A stretch of DNA of 64,000 bases from Luidia sarsii. Lineage: Eukaryota; Echinodermata; Asteroidea; Paxillosida; Luidiidae. Below the pieces are notes generated by a model that saw only the letters and a program-made list of their open reading frames with translations, was not told the origin of the DNA and did not search any database. This document shows, piece after piece, positions 9,531 to 19,043 of this stretch. The stretch spans positions 12,225,221 through 12,289,220 of the forward strand of contig OX465107.1 in assembly GCA_949987565.1 (NCBI GenBank), written 5' to 3'. Each line of letters opens with the position of its first letter. The stretch's first letter is position 1. A program made the position numbers and the translations under genes.

Positions 9531-12149
9531 TAACTGTACAGTACGCAATGCACATTAATTACTCGTCTCTATAGCATGAGGCTTCGTATAAGATAACGAT
9601 AAGTCCATACTTGACGGAGATCCGATTTGCTTATTCATCACACAATTATTTTGTGTAACGAATCAACTTCAACTCTCAATAAAACATTGTTCAGTGTTGT
9701 TCAAGTCGTTCATAACATGTTTTAGGAGATGTCTGAGGATTCTCCATGGTATTTTTCCTCAATCAGTAAACCTTTCATAGGATCTTAATTTGAAAGATAA
9801 GGGGTGCATTGTAATACGACCAGAAGGGATTATTATTGATGTATTTTGATTAGTTTTGTTTATAACACATTGTATTCTTTCATTCTTTTTTGTTCAGACG
9901 GCAATTAAAAGATGTGAGACCTCCAACTAAAGGTGAATATGACAAATCTTTCACTTTTTTTCAATTCCTCAAATATTGTGCCCACCGAAGCACAAACCTC
10001 GTTAGACATAATGTGCAGCTCCTCTGTGTCTACACGCTCTTATATGTCAACATGCTCCCTGGTCCTCCAATATTTTGGTCAGGTAGTTCCCGTGCCGCAC
10101 AGCGAGCGCGCTTGGTACGCACTGTCCGATAATATTGTTTAGGCAGCTAGGGGAGCATGTTGGCACACCGAGGAGCTGCACAATAGTAACCCTCAAAACA
10201 TGTGGATTATTTCGAACAATCAGAAAGATATCCCCTGAGGAGCTCGAGGAAGTACTCATAAAAGGATGGAGTACGCGTGCTTGATATGTAATAAATCTAT
10301 TACTTCTTGAACTTTACTCTTTATTGCGCACCAGTGAAACAAGCTCCTGAACGGACAAGGATCTCGACATGGGTAAGATTCGCCTGATCACTCTCCTGAA
10401 GAAAAAAAAACTGCGCTCATTTCAGATCAAGTAATGGGAACGTAATGTTTTGAAAAATACATTCACACCACTCGCTACAAATACAATGTAGTGCGTTATC
10501 AACTTCTTTCAGCTTAGACAGGCATTTGAAAACTTTTAGATATCTTAAAAACTGACCTGCCAATACTTTAAACAAAGCAATTGCGGTAAATTTAGCTTGA
10601 ATGTAATCTTTTAACACGACTCTTCCTGCCCGTCTTTTGTTTTCCTGTAGATAACTGACTGCTGGACTCCCGTCTCAATTCCTTATGGATGACTGGGCAA
10701 TTTATTTACATTGATTTTGTTGATGATAATGGTGTAGTTAGGCTGCATGAAAGGAGGTAATAATACGATGGGCTAAAGTCTAATCCTTTTTCATGCAGGA
10801 TAGGTTTTGGGAAATTTCAAGTCAACTTCAATCATTTAAAGGCAATATTTTTGGTTTGAAAACCTTTATTCGAGTGGGTAATCGTACAGAATTCAGGCGG
10901 TATGTTTACATTAATGGAGAGGTTTCGGACGCGAACGGATGCGCGTACGCTTACGTTTAGCTACCCGTTTCAGTTAGACCCCCCCCCCACGCATAAACAC
11001 GTTGCCATAGTTTAGGGCAACGCGCCGAAACGCATGATTTCGAATACTTATTCAAAATTGGTAAATTGTCTTTGGCCGGCAATTATGCGTTTGTTACGTC
11101 CGCTTGGTTTTGGTACCTGGGAGTTGATGTTTAATTTGAATCTTTTTTATATACTTTTTTGCGAAATCCTTCCAAAAGAGTAAACTTTCCGTTTTAATTT
11201 CATTCCATTTTATTCAATTCCATTTCGTTTAAAATCATTTAATGTGACGTAATTTGATATTATTTCATCTGATGTTGAGATGTTTCCTCATATATTCCCC
11301 TTTCCCTAATTATGTTCAGTTTTCCAGCCAAATATCTGATAAGCAATCACGCTAATTATTTTGAGAGAAAAAAAGGAGAAATTTAAAAACAAGGGGAAGT
11401 TCATCCCAAGAACAGGGCAGAGTTCAATTTTCAAAGATATATCTTGGGACAGTAAATCGAGATTCTATAGTGAAGGCACCATTTTGGTTAAGCATGCTTT
11501 GAAGACGAATATTCACAACGCTGAAAATCGTACGTAGCTGTCCACCAAACACCACGTGGTAAAAATTCCATTACCTTAAGCTTTTACAGTTTTACAAACC
11601 GCATTGGTTTAGGCGTCTAGAAGCTAAAAAGTAAGAATAAGACGACAAACACGTCGTCACAATCCCGTATACATTTTTGTTCGATTTTTTTAGACTGAAA
11701 ATCAGTTTCCAAAATGGGTAGAACGGCAGGCGCTATCAGCGTGAGACGGTTTGACATCCCCTGTGAAGACTGGTTTTTCAATCTCCTCACTTGCGTGTTA
11801 TCCAAATTCTGGTTTAAAGGGTTATTCCGTAAGACAAATAAAACAAATAAATTCATTTGCAAGCAATCATTTTCAATCAAGTTGTGATTTTTACCCCGCT
11901 TCTGTCTGCCTTTTGACCCTTCTTCCAGTTGATAGTAAATAATGTCTATACATCTATTCAACTGACCTGATATCTCGTGATTGAAACGAGATATAAGCTG
12001 CGCTTATTTTTGTGTATAATTGTAGTCTATTAATGGCTGGTGTAGTCTAACTGGCCGGTGTAAAGGCTGATTCTGTTCCACGCTAAATGTGTCCTGGGGA
12101 CAGGCTCAAAGTGTGCTTCAGACATCCTTATCAAAGGAAATGTGTCCCC
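9531..12149. other. gene-free stretch
   Basis: AT-rich sequence with scattered short ORFs lacking domain signatures. A possible tiny terminal exon near 9899 (acceptor tttttgttcag, then D-G-N-stop) could close the plus-strand gene, but there is little to support it. No RNA gene seen. Confidence 0.45.
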
Positions 12150-13305
12150 CGGGGAGGGAGGGAGGGAGGGAGGGAGGGAGGGAGGGGGAGGAGAGGAAGG
12201 GAGGGAGGGAAGGGAGGGGAGGGTGAGGGGAGGGAGGGATGGAGGGAGGGGAGGGAGGGAGGGGGAGGGGAGGGAGGGAGGGAGGGGAGGGGAGGGGAGG
12301 GGAGGGGAGGGGAGGGGAGGGGAGGGGAGGGGAGGGGAGGGGAGGGGAGGGGAGGGGAGGGGAGGGGAGGGGAGGGGAGGGGAGGGGAGGGGAGGGAGGG
12401 AGGGAGGGAGGGATGGAGAGAGGGGAGGGAGGGAGGGAGGGGGAGGGGAGGGAGGGATGGATGGAGGGAGGGGAGGGAGCGAGGGGGAGGGGAGGGAGGG
12501 AGGGGAGGGAGGGAGGGGGAGGGGAGGGAGGGAGGGAGGGAGGGAGGGAGGGAGGGAGGGGAGGGGAGGGGAGGGGAGGGGAGGGGAGGGGAGGGTAGGG
12601 GAGGGGAGGGGAGGGGAGGGGAGGGGAGGGAGGGAGGGATGGAGAGAGGGGAGGGAGGGAGGGAAAGGGAGGGGAGGGGAGGGAGGGAGGGATGGAGGGG
12701 AGGGGAGGGGAGGGAGGGATGGATGGAGGGAGGGGAAGGAGGGGGAGGGGAGGGAGGGAGGGAGGGAGAGAGGGAGGGAGGGAGGCAGGCACGCAGGCAG
12801 GGAGGGAGAGAGGGAGACACGCAGGGGGAGAGAGGGAGGCAGGGAGGGATGGAGGCAGGCAGGCAGGCAGGAAGGGAGGCAAACAGGGGGAGAGAGGGAG
12901 GCAGGGAGGGATAGAGGCAGGGAGGTAGGGAGGCAGGCAGGGAGGCAGGGAGGCACACAGGGGGAGGAAGAGATGCAGGGAGGCAGGGAGGGAGGCACAC
13001 AGGCAGGGAAGCACGCAGGCAGGGAAGCACGCAGGCAGGGAAGCACGCAGGTACGCAGGCACGCAGGCAGGGAGGCAGGGAGGCACGCAGAGAGAGGGAG
13101 GCAGGGAGGGAGGCAGGGTGGCAGGCATGGAGGCAGGCAGGGAGGCAAGCAGGGAGGCACGCAGGGCGAGGCAGGGAGGCAGGGAGGCACTCAGGGGGCA
13201 GGGAGGCAGGCAGGGAGGCAGGCAGGGATGCAGGCAGGGTGGCAGGCAGGGAGGCAGGCAGGCACGCACGTATGGGAGGCAGGGAGAGAGGCGGGGAGTG
13301 AGGCA
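12150..13305. repeat. 1.15-kb G-rich polypurine satellite
   Basis: Two blocks. 12150-12780 is almost entirely GGGA/GGGGA units on the plus strand. 12780-13305 is GGGA interleaved with GGCA/CGCA (gcaggcagggaggcacgcag). The G strand is nearly pure purine over the first 630 bp, so G-quadruplex and triplex (H-DNA) structures are likely. Absence of stops creates six long Gly/Arg/Glu- or Pro/Ser/Leu-rich pseudo-ORFs on both strands. None should be called genes. Length may vary or be mis-assembled. Confidence 0.95.
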
Positions 13306-13415
13306 ACAGAGATGGGAACAACATCTCGGAGTACCGTGAGGAAGGCGGAGAGGCATGGATGATGAGAGGATTTTAACAGGTCAATTGTGATGTCCAAACG
13401 GTCAGCTAGACTTCG

Positions 13416-13580
13416 GTTTCTGGTTGGTGCCCCACCCCGGTTAAGACTTCCTGTGGTTGGCTTTTGGGGAAAAGCCACCATCTAAGGGCTGTGTAGATCG
13501 CATGCAGGTTAGAGCGGTGGTACGCAAAACAAGAGTCCCGGCGCGGTCAAAGTTTTCTTTGACATTTTGTTTTCAAAATA
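13416..13580 (+). mobile_element. tRNA-derived SINE, copy 1
   Basis: Shares the family body: a tggt-gcccc head, gccaccatctaaggg, a tRNA-like A-box segment (tagatcgcatgcaggttagagc), a degraded B box, and the tail gtcaaagttttctttgaca. It matches copies at 23803, 37042, 48472, 61740 and 62517. Confidence 0.75.
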
Positions 13581-15355
13581 ATCCCAAAATTCTCGTCATA
13601 GCAATGTCTACAAGGGAAACCCCTCGTTAAATGTTAATCTTTTGTGTAAACCGAATGTCTTTATTCTGTATATCATTACCAGTATATCATTATGAATAGT
13701 GGAATAAATAGATTGATTAGACAAATCTAACGGACTACCCCTGCAATAGGGGAGGTAAACACAAAATAATTTTCTCCATTAAACCGTCAATATGAATTCA
13801 TTCCTCGGAACGTAACACTTTGCAGTTATAACCACATCGATATCTGCATTCAATTATTAAATAGGTATTACATGAACACCACTTCTCTAGCTATTCTGAT
13901 AATATTAGCAGCTAAATATATATATATATACATATGAAATTTCCCCAGCTTAAAACGACTCACCCAAAAGTTCCATCGATTTCAGTCTGAACAAAGGCCT
14001 TGGCGCGTCTCGGTACAATAGCCACGCAAACGTGTCAAATGCAGGTGTTCTGAATAATAGGCAGGGTATTGAAGCAATGGCGAATCCATTCATCTTCACA
14101 CATGGTGATTTCCTGCACTGGGGTATTAAACATGTTCATGACCGAAGCCTCATTGGATTGCCTTGCCATGCCCTGCCCTATCCTATGCCCTTTCCCATCA
14201 TATCCGTTCCGTAATCCAGACGACGCCTGACCCACTATACTCCCACACCCCTCCCTACTGCTTTTCTACTCTGAAGTTGTCGACTCAACGCTTTCTCTGT
14301 ATGCCTCCTGTACTTTATAGATTGTTCAGTACGTCCAACCGATCGTGGCAAAATAATGTCCACACAAAATACAGTAATGTAGTAAATCACCTAGGCATGA
14401 CAACAGCTAGATTTTCCGATGACCGCTAACGGAGTAACGCATAATTTTGCCTTGTGTCTACTATGAAATAAGTAGAATAAAGTCTATTTTCGACATCGTG
14501 CACCCATGTTTTTTGATACTAATATTGAGGCCAATCTGTTCGTATTTCGAAGTCTTTGAAACTTACCAAAAATGCTCGTGCATATTCAGCGATTAATAAT
14601 TTCTGATCAACGCCGTAAATATGAACAAAACCTGAAGATGATTTACTTCCAAATTAAAATTTAGGCACGTTTAGTGGATAGTAATTAGAGTATGACGTCA
14701 TAAATGATGACATATCCGTTGCACTAACTGTACCCGTTCGCTTGCGAAACTACAACACAGTTAACGCTCAGTCAACAGAGACAAGAGGAACTCTAAGTGC
14801 CATTCATACCCAGGGAAAAGTGCACAGTTACAGCTCACGAAAATGCATTGTAGACAGAGGGTTTTTTTCTCGACATCAACAGCATAATAGAACCATGCAA
14901 TAAAATGATCCAAAGTGAATTTGTCCAAATCCCATTATCATCGTCCGAGCAGTGTGTTAAAAAGCAAATGATGTGGCTTTCGTGTACATTGTACTGAATC
15001 AAATTACCAATTTTCGTCCCCTGAAGAGAAACGGAATGTCAAAAGGAATATTCAGCAGACTGCTCGGGCCCCGGGGGTCGGTGCTGGAATTGAATGATAG
15101 ACTTCTGCCCTTCCGATAATTGGCGCGTTTGTATAAGAGTGCCCTGCCCCTGTCGAGTTTCGCTGGTTATACGAAGCAACTCCTCGAAAAGCTCAAATCT
15201 CAAACAAACACCAGATAATACAAGAAAACAATCACGACGAACTAGTGTAAAAAACAAACCTATAGTGACCAATTTAGTGTTTATCGGGTCGTCAGAAAAG
15301 TTTCGCATTAAATTCACACGACTATAACACTTAGGAATTTAATTTGAACGTTCTA
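13581..15355. other. gene-free stretch
   Basis: AT-rich, with a short (ta)n run at about 13916-13931. No ORF with recognisable content and no repeat structure that I can define. Confidence 0.45.
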
Positions 15356-15797
15356 TTGGACAGCAGGGCGGCAGAAACCCCAGCAAGCGTCTCTTGGAAC
15401 ACGCGGCCGCAGTCGTAGAGCAGCGGGTTGACGAAGGTGTTCATGTAGGTCAACGTGCTGAGCACCACCTGAGTCTGGAAGGGAGGCCGGTAGGTACGGC
15501 TGGTAGATCTGCCGGAGTGGCGGCGGTAGCGAGAGCCGTTAGGCGGTCTTCGACTCCCGCCGGTATAGCGGTGCTGCAGGCCCGCTACTCCTTCCTGGAC
15601 ACCGCCCGGACCGCCGACCCCACCGCCGGGGCCGGACGTGGCCGAGGACGCATGGCATGCTGCTCGGCGGTCTGGCGGAGCTTCTCCAGCACCACGGCGA
15701 AGATCGTCCCCTGTATGGCGAACATGACGCCAAAGGACACCAGACCGTTGACGTGCGGCAGTAGAATTGGAGATAGGTCATCAGGGGTGGATTTCAC
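15356..15797 (-). pseudogene. class A GPCR fragment, broken
   Basis: Two GPCR blocks in different frames on the minus strand. Block 1 (15797-15585) reads as transmembrane helix 5 running into loop 3: L-P-H-V-N-G-L-V-S-F-G-V-M-F-A-I-Q-G followed by a basic segment. Block 2 (15480-15356) reads as helix 7: V-L-S-T-L-T-Y-M-N-T-F-V-N-P-L-L-Y-D-C-G-R, with a canonical N-P-x-x-Y motif. About 100 bp of GC-rich sequence and a frameshift separate them. Helices 1-4 are missing and helix 6 was not found. The sequence upstream of block 1 is MITE. Its helix 7 differs from that of the neighbouring intact receptor, so it is probably from another subfamily. Confidence 0.75.
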
Positions 15798-15881
15798 AAA
15801 GTCTTACTATGCATCGTGACTCAACAAAAAATACAGATTTACAAATGGCAATTGCTGAGTAATTTCACCAGACAAGTCGTC

Positions 15882-16028
15882 GTCGATTTCACCAAACTTA
15901 TCGTAACTTCGACCAATCGAAAGACGATGAGCGATGCACGGAAACTATACAACCTATCACGACTTACGACGGGTTATCCATCATAAGTTGGTTTACGATA
16001 CATCGTAAAGCTTCATGAAATCCGCCCC
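15882..16028. mobile_element. GATTTCACnAA MITE, copy A
   Basis: 147-bp element bounded by gtcgatttcaccaaac and its inverted counterpart gcttcatgaaatccgcccc. The interior contains inverted runs of ttacgatg/catcgtaa. A partial third terminus lies just upstream at 15784-15810 (ggggtggatttcacaaag). Copies B and C are at 17931 and 59101. Confidence 0.8.
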
Positions 16029-16244
16029 AAGATTATAATTTGAGTAGGTCTATTAAGTTGATATAGGGTGGACAATGATATTAAATAATGACATGACCAA
16101 GAGTCTGGTTTCCACTCCACGGTCTGAGATGTGAGTTTGCGATCCTCACACTTCCTCTCATGCACGCAGCAATCGACCGGCACCAGACTGTAGTCATTTC
16201 GGCTGCAGCCAGACCAAGGGTTTTCAAGGGAAGGCTGAATGCGT

Positions 16245-16520
16245 GGAGTTAACCCAGAAGGGGAGTTAACTAACCCAGAAGGGGAGTTAACTAACCCAGA
16301 AGGGGAGTTAACTAACCCAGAAGGGGAGTTAACTAACCCAGAAGGGGAGTTAACTAACCCAGAAGGGGAGTTAACTAACCCAGAAGGGGAGTTAACCCAG
16401 AAGGGGAGTTAACCCAGAAGGGGAGTTAACCCAGAAGGGGAGTTAACCCAGAAGGGGAGTTAACCCAGAAGGGGAGTTAACCCAGAAGGGGAGTTAACCC
16501 AGGGGAGTTAACCCAGAAGG
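16245..16520. repeat. 17/21-bp minisatellite overlapping the GPCR stop codon
   Basis: Tandem units of ggggagttaactaacccagaa (21 bp, six in the left half) then ggggagttaacccagaa (17 bp, about eight in the right half), with one shortened unit near 16502. Each unit contains gttaac. The last unit (16508-16510 on the minus strand) supplies the TAA stop of the adjacent GPCR. Confidence 0.95.
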
Positions 16521-17503
16521 GATGACAGGATGTTAGTCATTGCCTGCCTCAGCTCCTTGTTGCGGGCGTAGTAGATGACCACATTCAGCCAGCTGTTGCA
16601 TATGAGGCAGGCGTCCACCAGCACCTTGACGGGCTCGGGCTCGTCTCCGTCCCCGCCGGTCGTCAGGACAGACTCGCACAGGGCCGGCACCCAGCTCAAC
16701 ACCAGGGCGGCGTGCACGATCAGCACGGTGATGGCGGCCCTCAGGTTGGACCGCCGGTCCTGCTGCTGCTGCTGCTGCTGCTGCTGTCCGGGATCCCGGG
16801 GCCGCACGAGCGCCACGTTCCCCTGGGCTATGCGACGGGCCTGCCGCCGGGCCACCACCACGATGCGCGCGTAGAAGTACAGCACTGCGGTCAGGGCTAC
16901 GGCGTAGAAGCTCATGACGGCGTACTGGCGGAAGCCGGGGTTCTTCCAGATGCACGTGCGGGGCGCCCTTGGCGAGACGGCGCTCCTGCCGGCGTCGTAT
17001 ACGCCGAAGCAGGCCGTGTTCACCGCCAGGCCGAGGGTCCAGACCGCGCCCACGGCCACCGCGGCCCGGGTAGGGGTTAGCAGCCTCGGGTAGTGCAGGG
17101 AGTGGACGATGGCCACGAAGCGGTCCGCGGTGAGGAGGAGGAGGGACAGGACGCTGTTGGCGATAAAGACGCTGCTGGCGGCCCCGTAGGCCGCGCAGAG
17201 CGCGCCACCTAGCAGCCAGCGGCCGGCCAGCACCTCCGCGGTGCGGGGGACCAGCCAGAGAGCGCCGATGCCCAGATCAGAGGCGGTGAGTGAGGCCAGA
17301 AACAGCTTGGTCGTGGCCTGGATTGTGTCGCTGTTCACCCGGTAGAGGGCCACCAGGCAGAGGGGGTTCAGGGAGAAGATGAGGAGACAGTCCACGACCA
17401 GGAAGGCTATGCCGAAGCCCTTCAGGAAGTCCAAACCCCCGACCGAACCAACACTGACGGTGGGCAGCTCCGCGGTCACATTGCTCCAATTCGCGCTCTC
17501 CAT
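16508..17503 (-). CDS. intronless class A (rhodopsin-type) GPCR
   Basis: 331-aa seven-helix receptor with no introns. Helix 2 has A-S-D-L (D76). The helix 3/loop 2 disulphide pair is C103 and C184. The helix 3 end is D-R-F at 127-129 in place of DRY. Helix 6 has S-W-V-P (about 271-274) for CWxP, and helix 7 has N-S-W-L-N-V-V-I-Y (304-312), in which the Pro of NPxxY is Val. The N-terminus has N-W-S and N-V-T glycosylation sequons. Intracellular loop 3 contains nine consecutive Gln (CAG repeat, 16760-16786). The C-terminal tail is very short: it ends S-S-L-L-G and stops inside a minisatellite. The start is the first ATG, followed by a normal N-terminus. The ligand cannot be assigned; it is probably an amine- or orphan-like receptor. 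A very GC-rich coding sequence in AT-rich surroundings supports real coding. Confidence 0.92.
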   Translation of the reverse strand: MESANWSNVTAELPTVSVGSVGGLDFLKGFGIAFLVVDCLLIFSLNPLCLVALYRVNSDTIQATTKLFLASLTASDLGIGALWLVPRTAEVLAGRWLLGGALCAAYGAASSVFIANSVLSLLLLTADRFVAIVHSLHYPRLLTPTRAAVAVGAVWTLGLAVNTACFGVYDAGRSAVSPRAPRTCIWKNPGFRQYAVMSFYAVALTAVLYFYARIVVVARRQARRIAQGNVALVRPRDPGQQQQQQQQQDRRSNLRAAITVLIVHAALVLSWVPALCESVLTTGGDGDEPEPVKVLVDACLICNSWLNVVIYYARNKELRQAMTNILSSLLG

Positions 17504-17930
17504 CCTGGTCTACACCTTCAAACTATAGCAAGCACGCCGCTTCCTATGCCAACTAAAACCCGCAGTGCATGAACACGGGAAGAATATCAACCCTCAAAAT
17601 TGGCGATCCAATTATCGACTTGTAATACTGCGAACTTAAATAAGAACAAAGTATAGCAAGGGAGCGCACATCCGTGTAGTGGCGCTGAGAACTCCGATGA
17701 ATATACCCCGCTGTTTGATACTGTCTGCATTGAAGTCAGTCGGCCACTGGGGTTTCTCCCTGACGCTACTTGTCGCCAGAAGAAAGGAAAAACAATCACC
17801 CCCAAAAAAGAAACCTGAAATAACATAAAAACGATACAAATAAATCATACATCAGCTTGGTGGAAGTACGCGAAAGGGAAAGAGTAAGGGATGGGGGATT
17901 TCCCGTATTGCCGGAGGAACGGTGTCCAGC

Positions 17931-18077
17931 GGTCGATTTCACCAAACCCATCGTAACTTACGATCAATCGCAAGGCGATGAACGATACACAGAAACCATA
18001 GTGTATCACAACTTACGATGGGTTATCCATCGTAAGTAGAGTTACGATACATCGTAAGGCTTCGTGAAATCCAACCC
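17931..18077. mobile_element. GATTTCACnAA MITE, copy B
   Basis: 147-bp element from ggtcgatttcaccaaacc to ggcttcgtgaaatccaaccc, imperfect TIRs. The interior has paired ttacgat/atcgtaa motifs. It lies just upstream of the GPCR gene. Confidence 0.85.
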
Positions 18078-18611
18078 TGGCTCCTATAGCCATTGTGGAC
18101 AAGATGTATGGACCTTTTAAGCGAATCCCCGAATCAGGCGATTACACTGTAAAGTCCATAACAAAAGAGTCAGCCAACTCCGTCCCCGTGACTCACGTTG
18201 GCGAAATACACATAATATATATTCTCATATTACAGCAACTGCTATACTGAGAGCCCTATACGTTTTGTTACCGAACCACCAGTCATTAAATCGTAGGATT
18301 ATTACCTGTATTATTTCGTAATATTCCTCCATGGGAAGAAACACATGTTAGATACCAGTGCTTTAAGTGTAGACGGTTGCTGCAAATTTCGCTTGCCGGG
18401 TTGAACTAAGGGGATACCCAAAAAATACAGCTCCCACTTGATTTTATCCAAAGGAAGGACAAATCAAGCAAAACAAAGCCAAACACAAAGGCAATCACCT
18501 CGCATCCATACAAGGCCTCACGATACCTGATTCATTTTTTACCCCATGCGATCGGGAATACAAGATAGTTGCGAGTTGACTCGGGAGGAGGGGGCGGAGG
18601 AGGTCAATATA
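18078..18611. other. gene-free stretch
   Basis: AT-rich spacer between two MITEs. No feature supported. Confidence 0.4.
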
Positions 18612-19043
18612 GGCCTCTTCACACTATGAATGTCCGATCCGTGTCGAAATCTACACGGGTCCGACCCGTGTCGAACACGGGTCACTTTCGCTCCGTTTTT
18701 ACACTACTCACCGCAACACCGGCATTTGCTCAACACGTGTAATGTTTCGACCCGTGTATTGCGCGATCGTTTCACGCTACACACGCGGGATCGCGCTTTC
18801 AACATGGGTAGACCATATAGTGCCATATAAAAATGTACACGCATGCACTCGGCCGTTATGTTACACGGGTCGAACTCAACCCAGAGACATCCACACTACG
18901 GCTTTCAACACGTGTCGGAATTATCGATAAGGGTCGACCGTTCTCAACCCACCTCCCGAGCAGGGTTGGTTTCAACACGTGTCGAGCGCTCGACACGGGT
19001 CGACGCCGTGTTGAAATCGTGTAGTTCGTATTGTGAAAAGCCC
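18612..19043. mobile_element. 432-bp TIR element rich in cacgggtcga palindromes
   Basis: Termini ggcctcttcacactatgaa and ttcgtattgtgaaaagccc are imperfect inverted repeats. The interior repeats variants of gacccgtgtcgaa / ttcgacacgggtc at least eight times in both orientations. No coding capacity; a non-autonomous DNA transposon is the likely identity. Confidence 0.75.

Noticed and set aside
9899..9909. Possible terminal exon (D-G-N-stop) closing the plus-strand HYR gene
   Set aside because: Only an acceptor-like site and three codons; cannot be distinguished from chance.
12030..13362. Six long ORFs (119-412 codons) on both strands
   Set aside because: They exist only because the GGGA/GGCA satellite lacks stop codons. 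Composition is Gly/Arg/Glu or Pro/Ser/Leu with no domain.
16245..16520. CRISPR-like repeat array
   Set aside because: Head-to-tail minisatellite with no unique spacers, in a eukaryotic genome. The same applies to 27748-27865.
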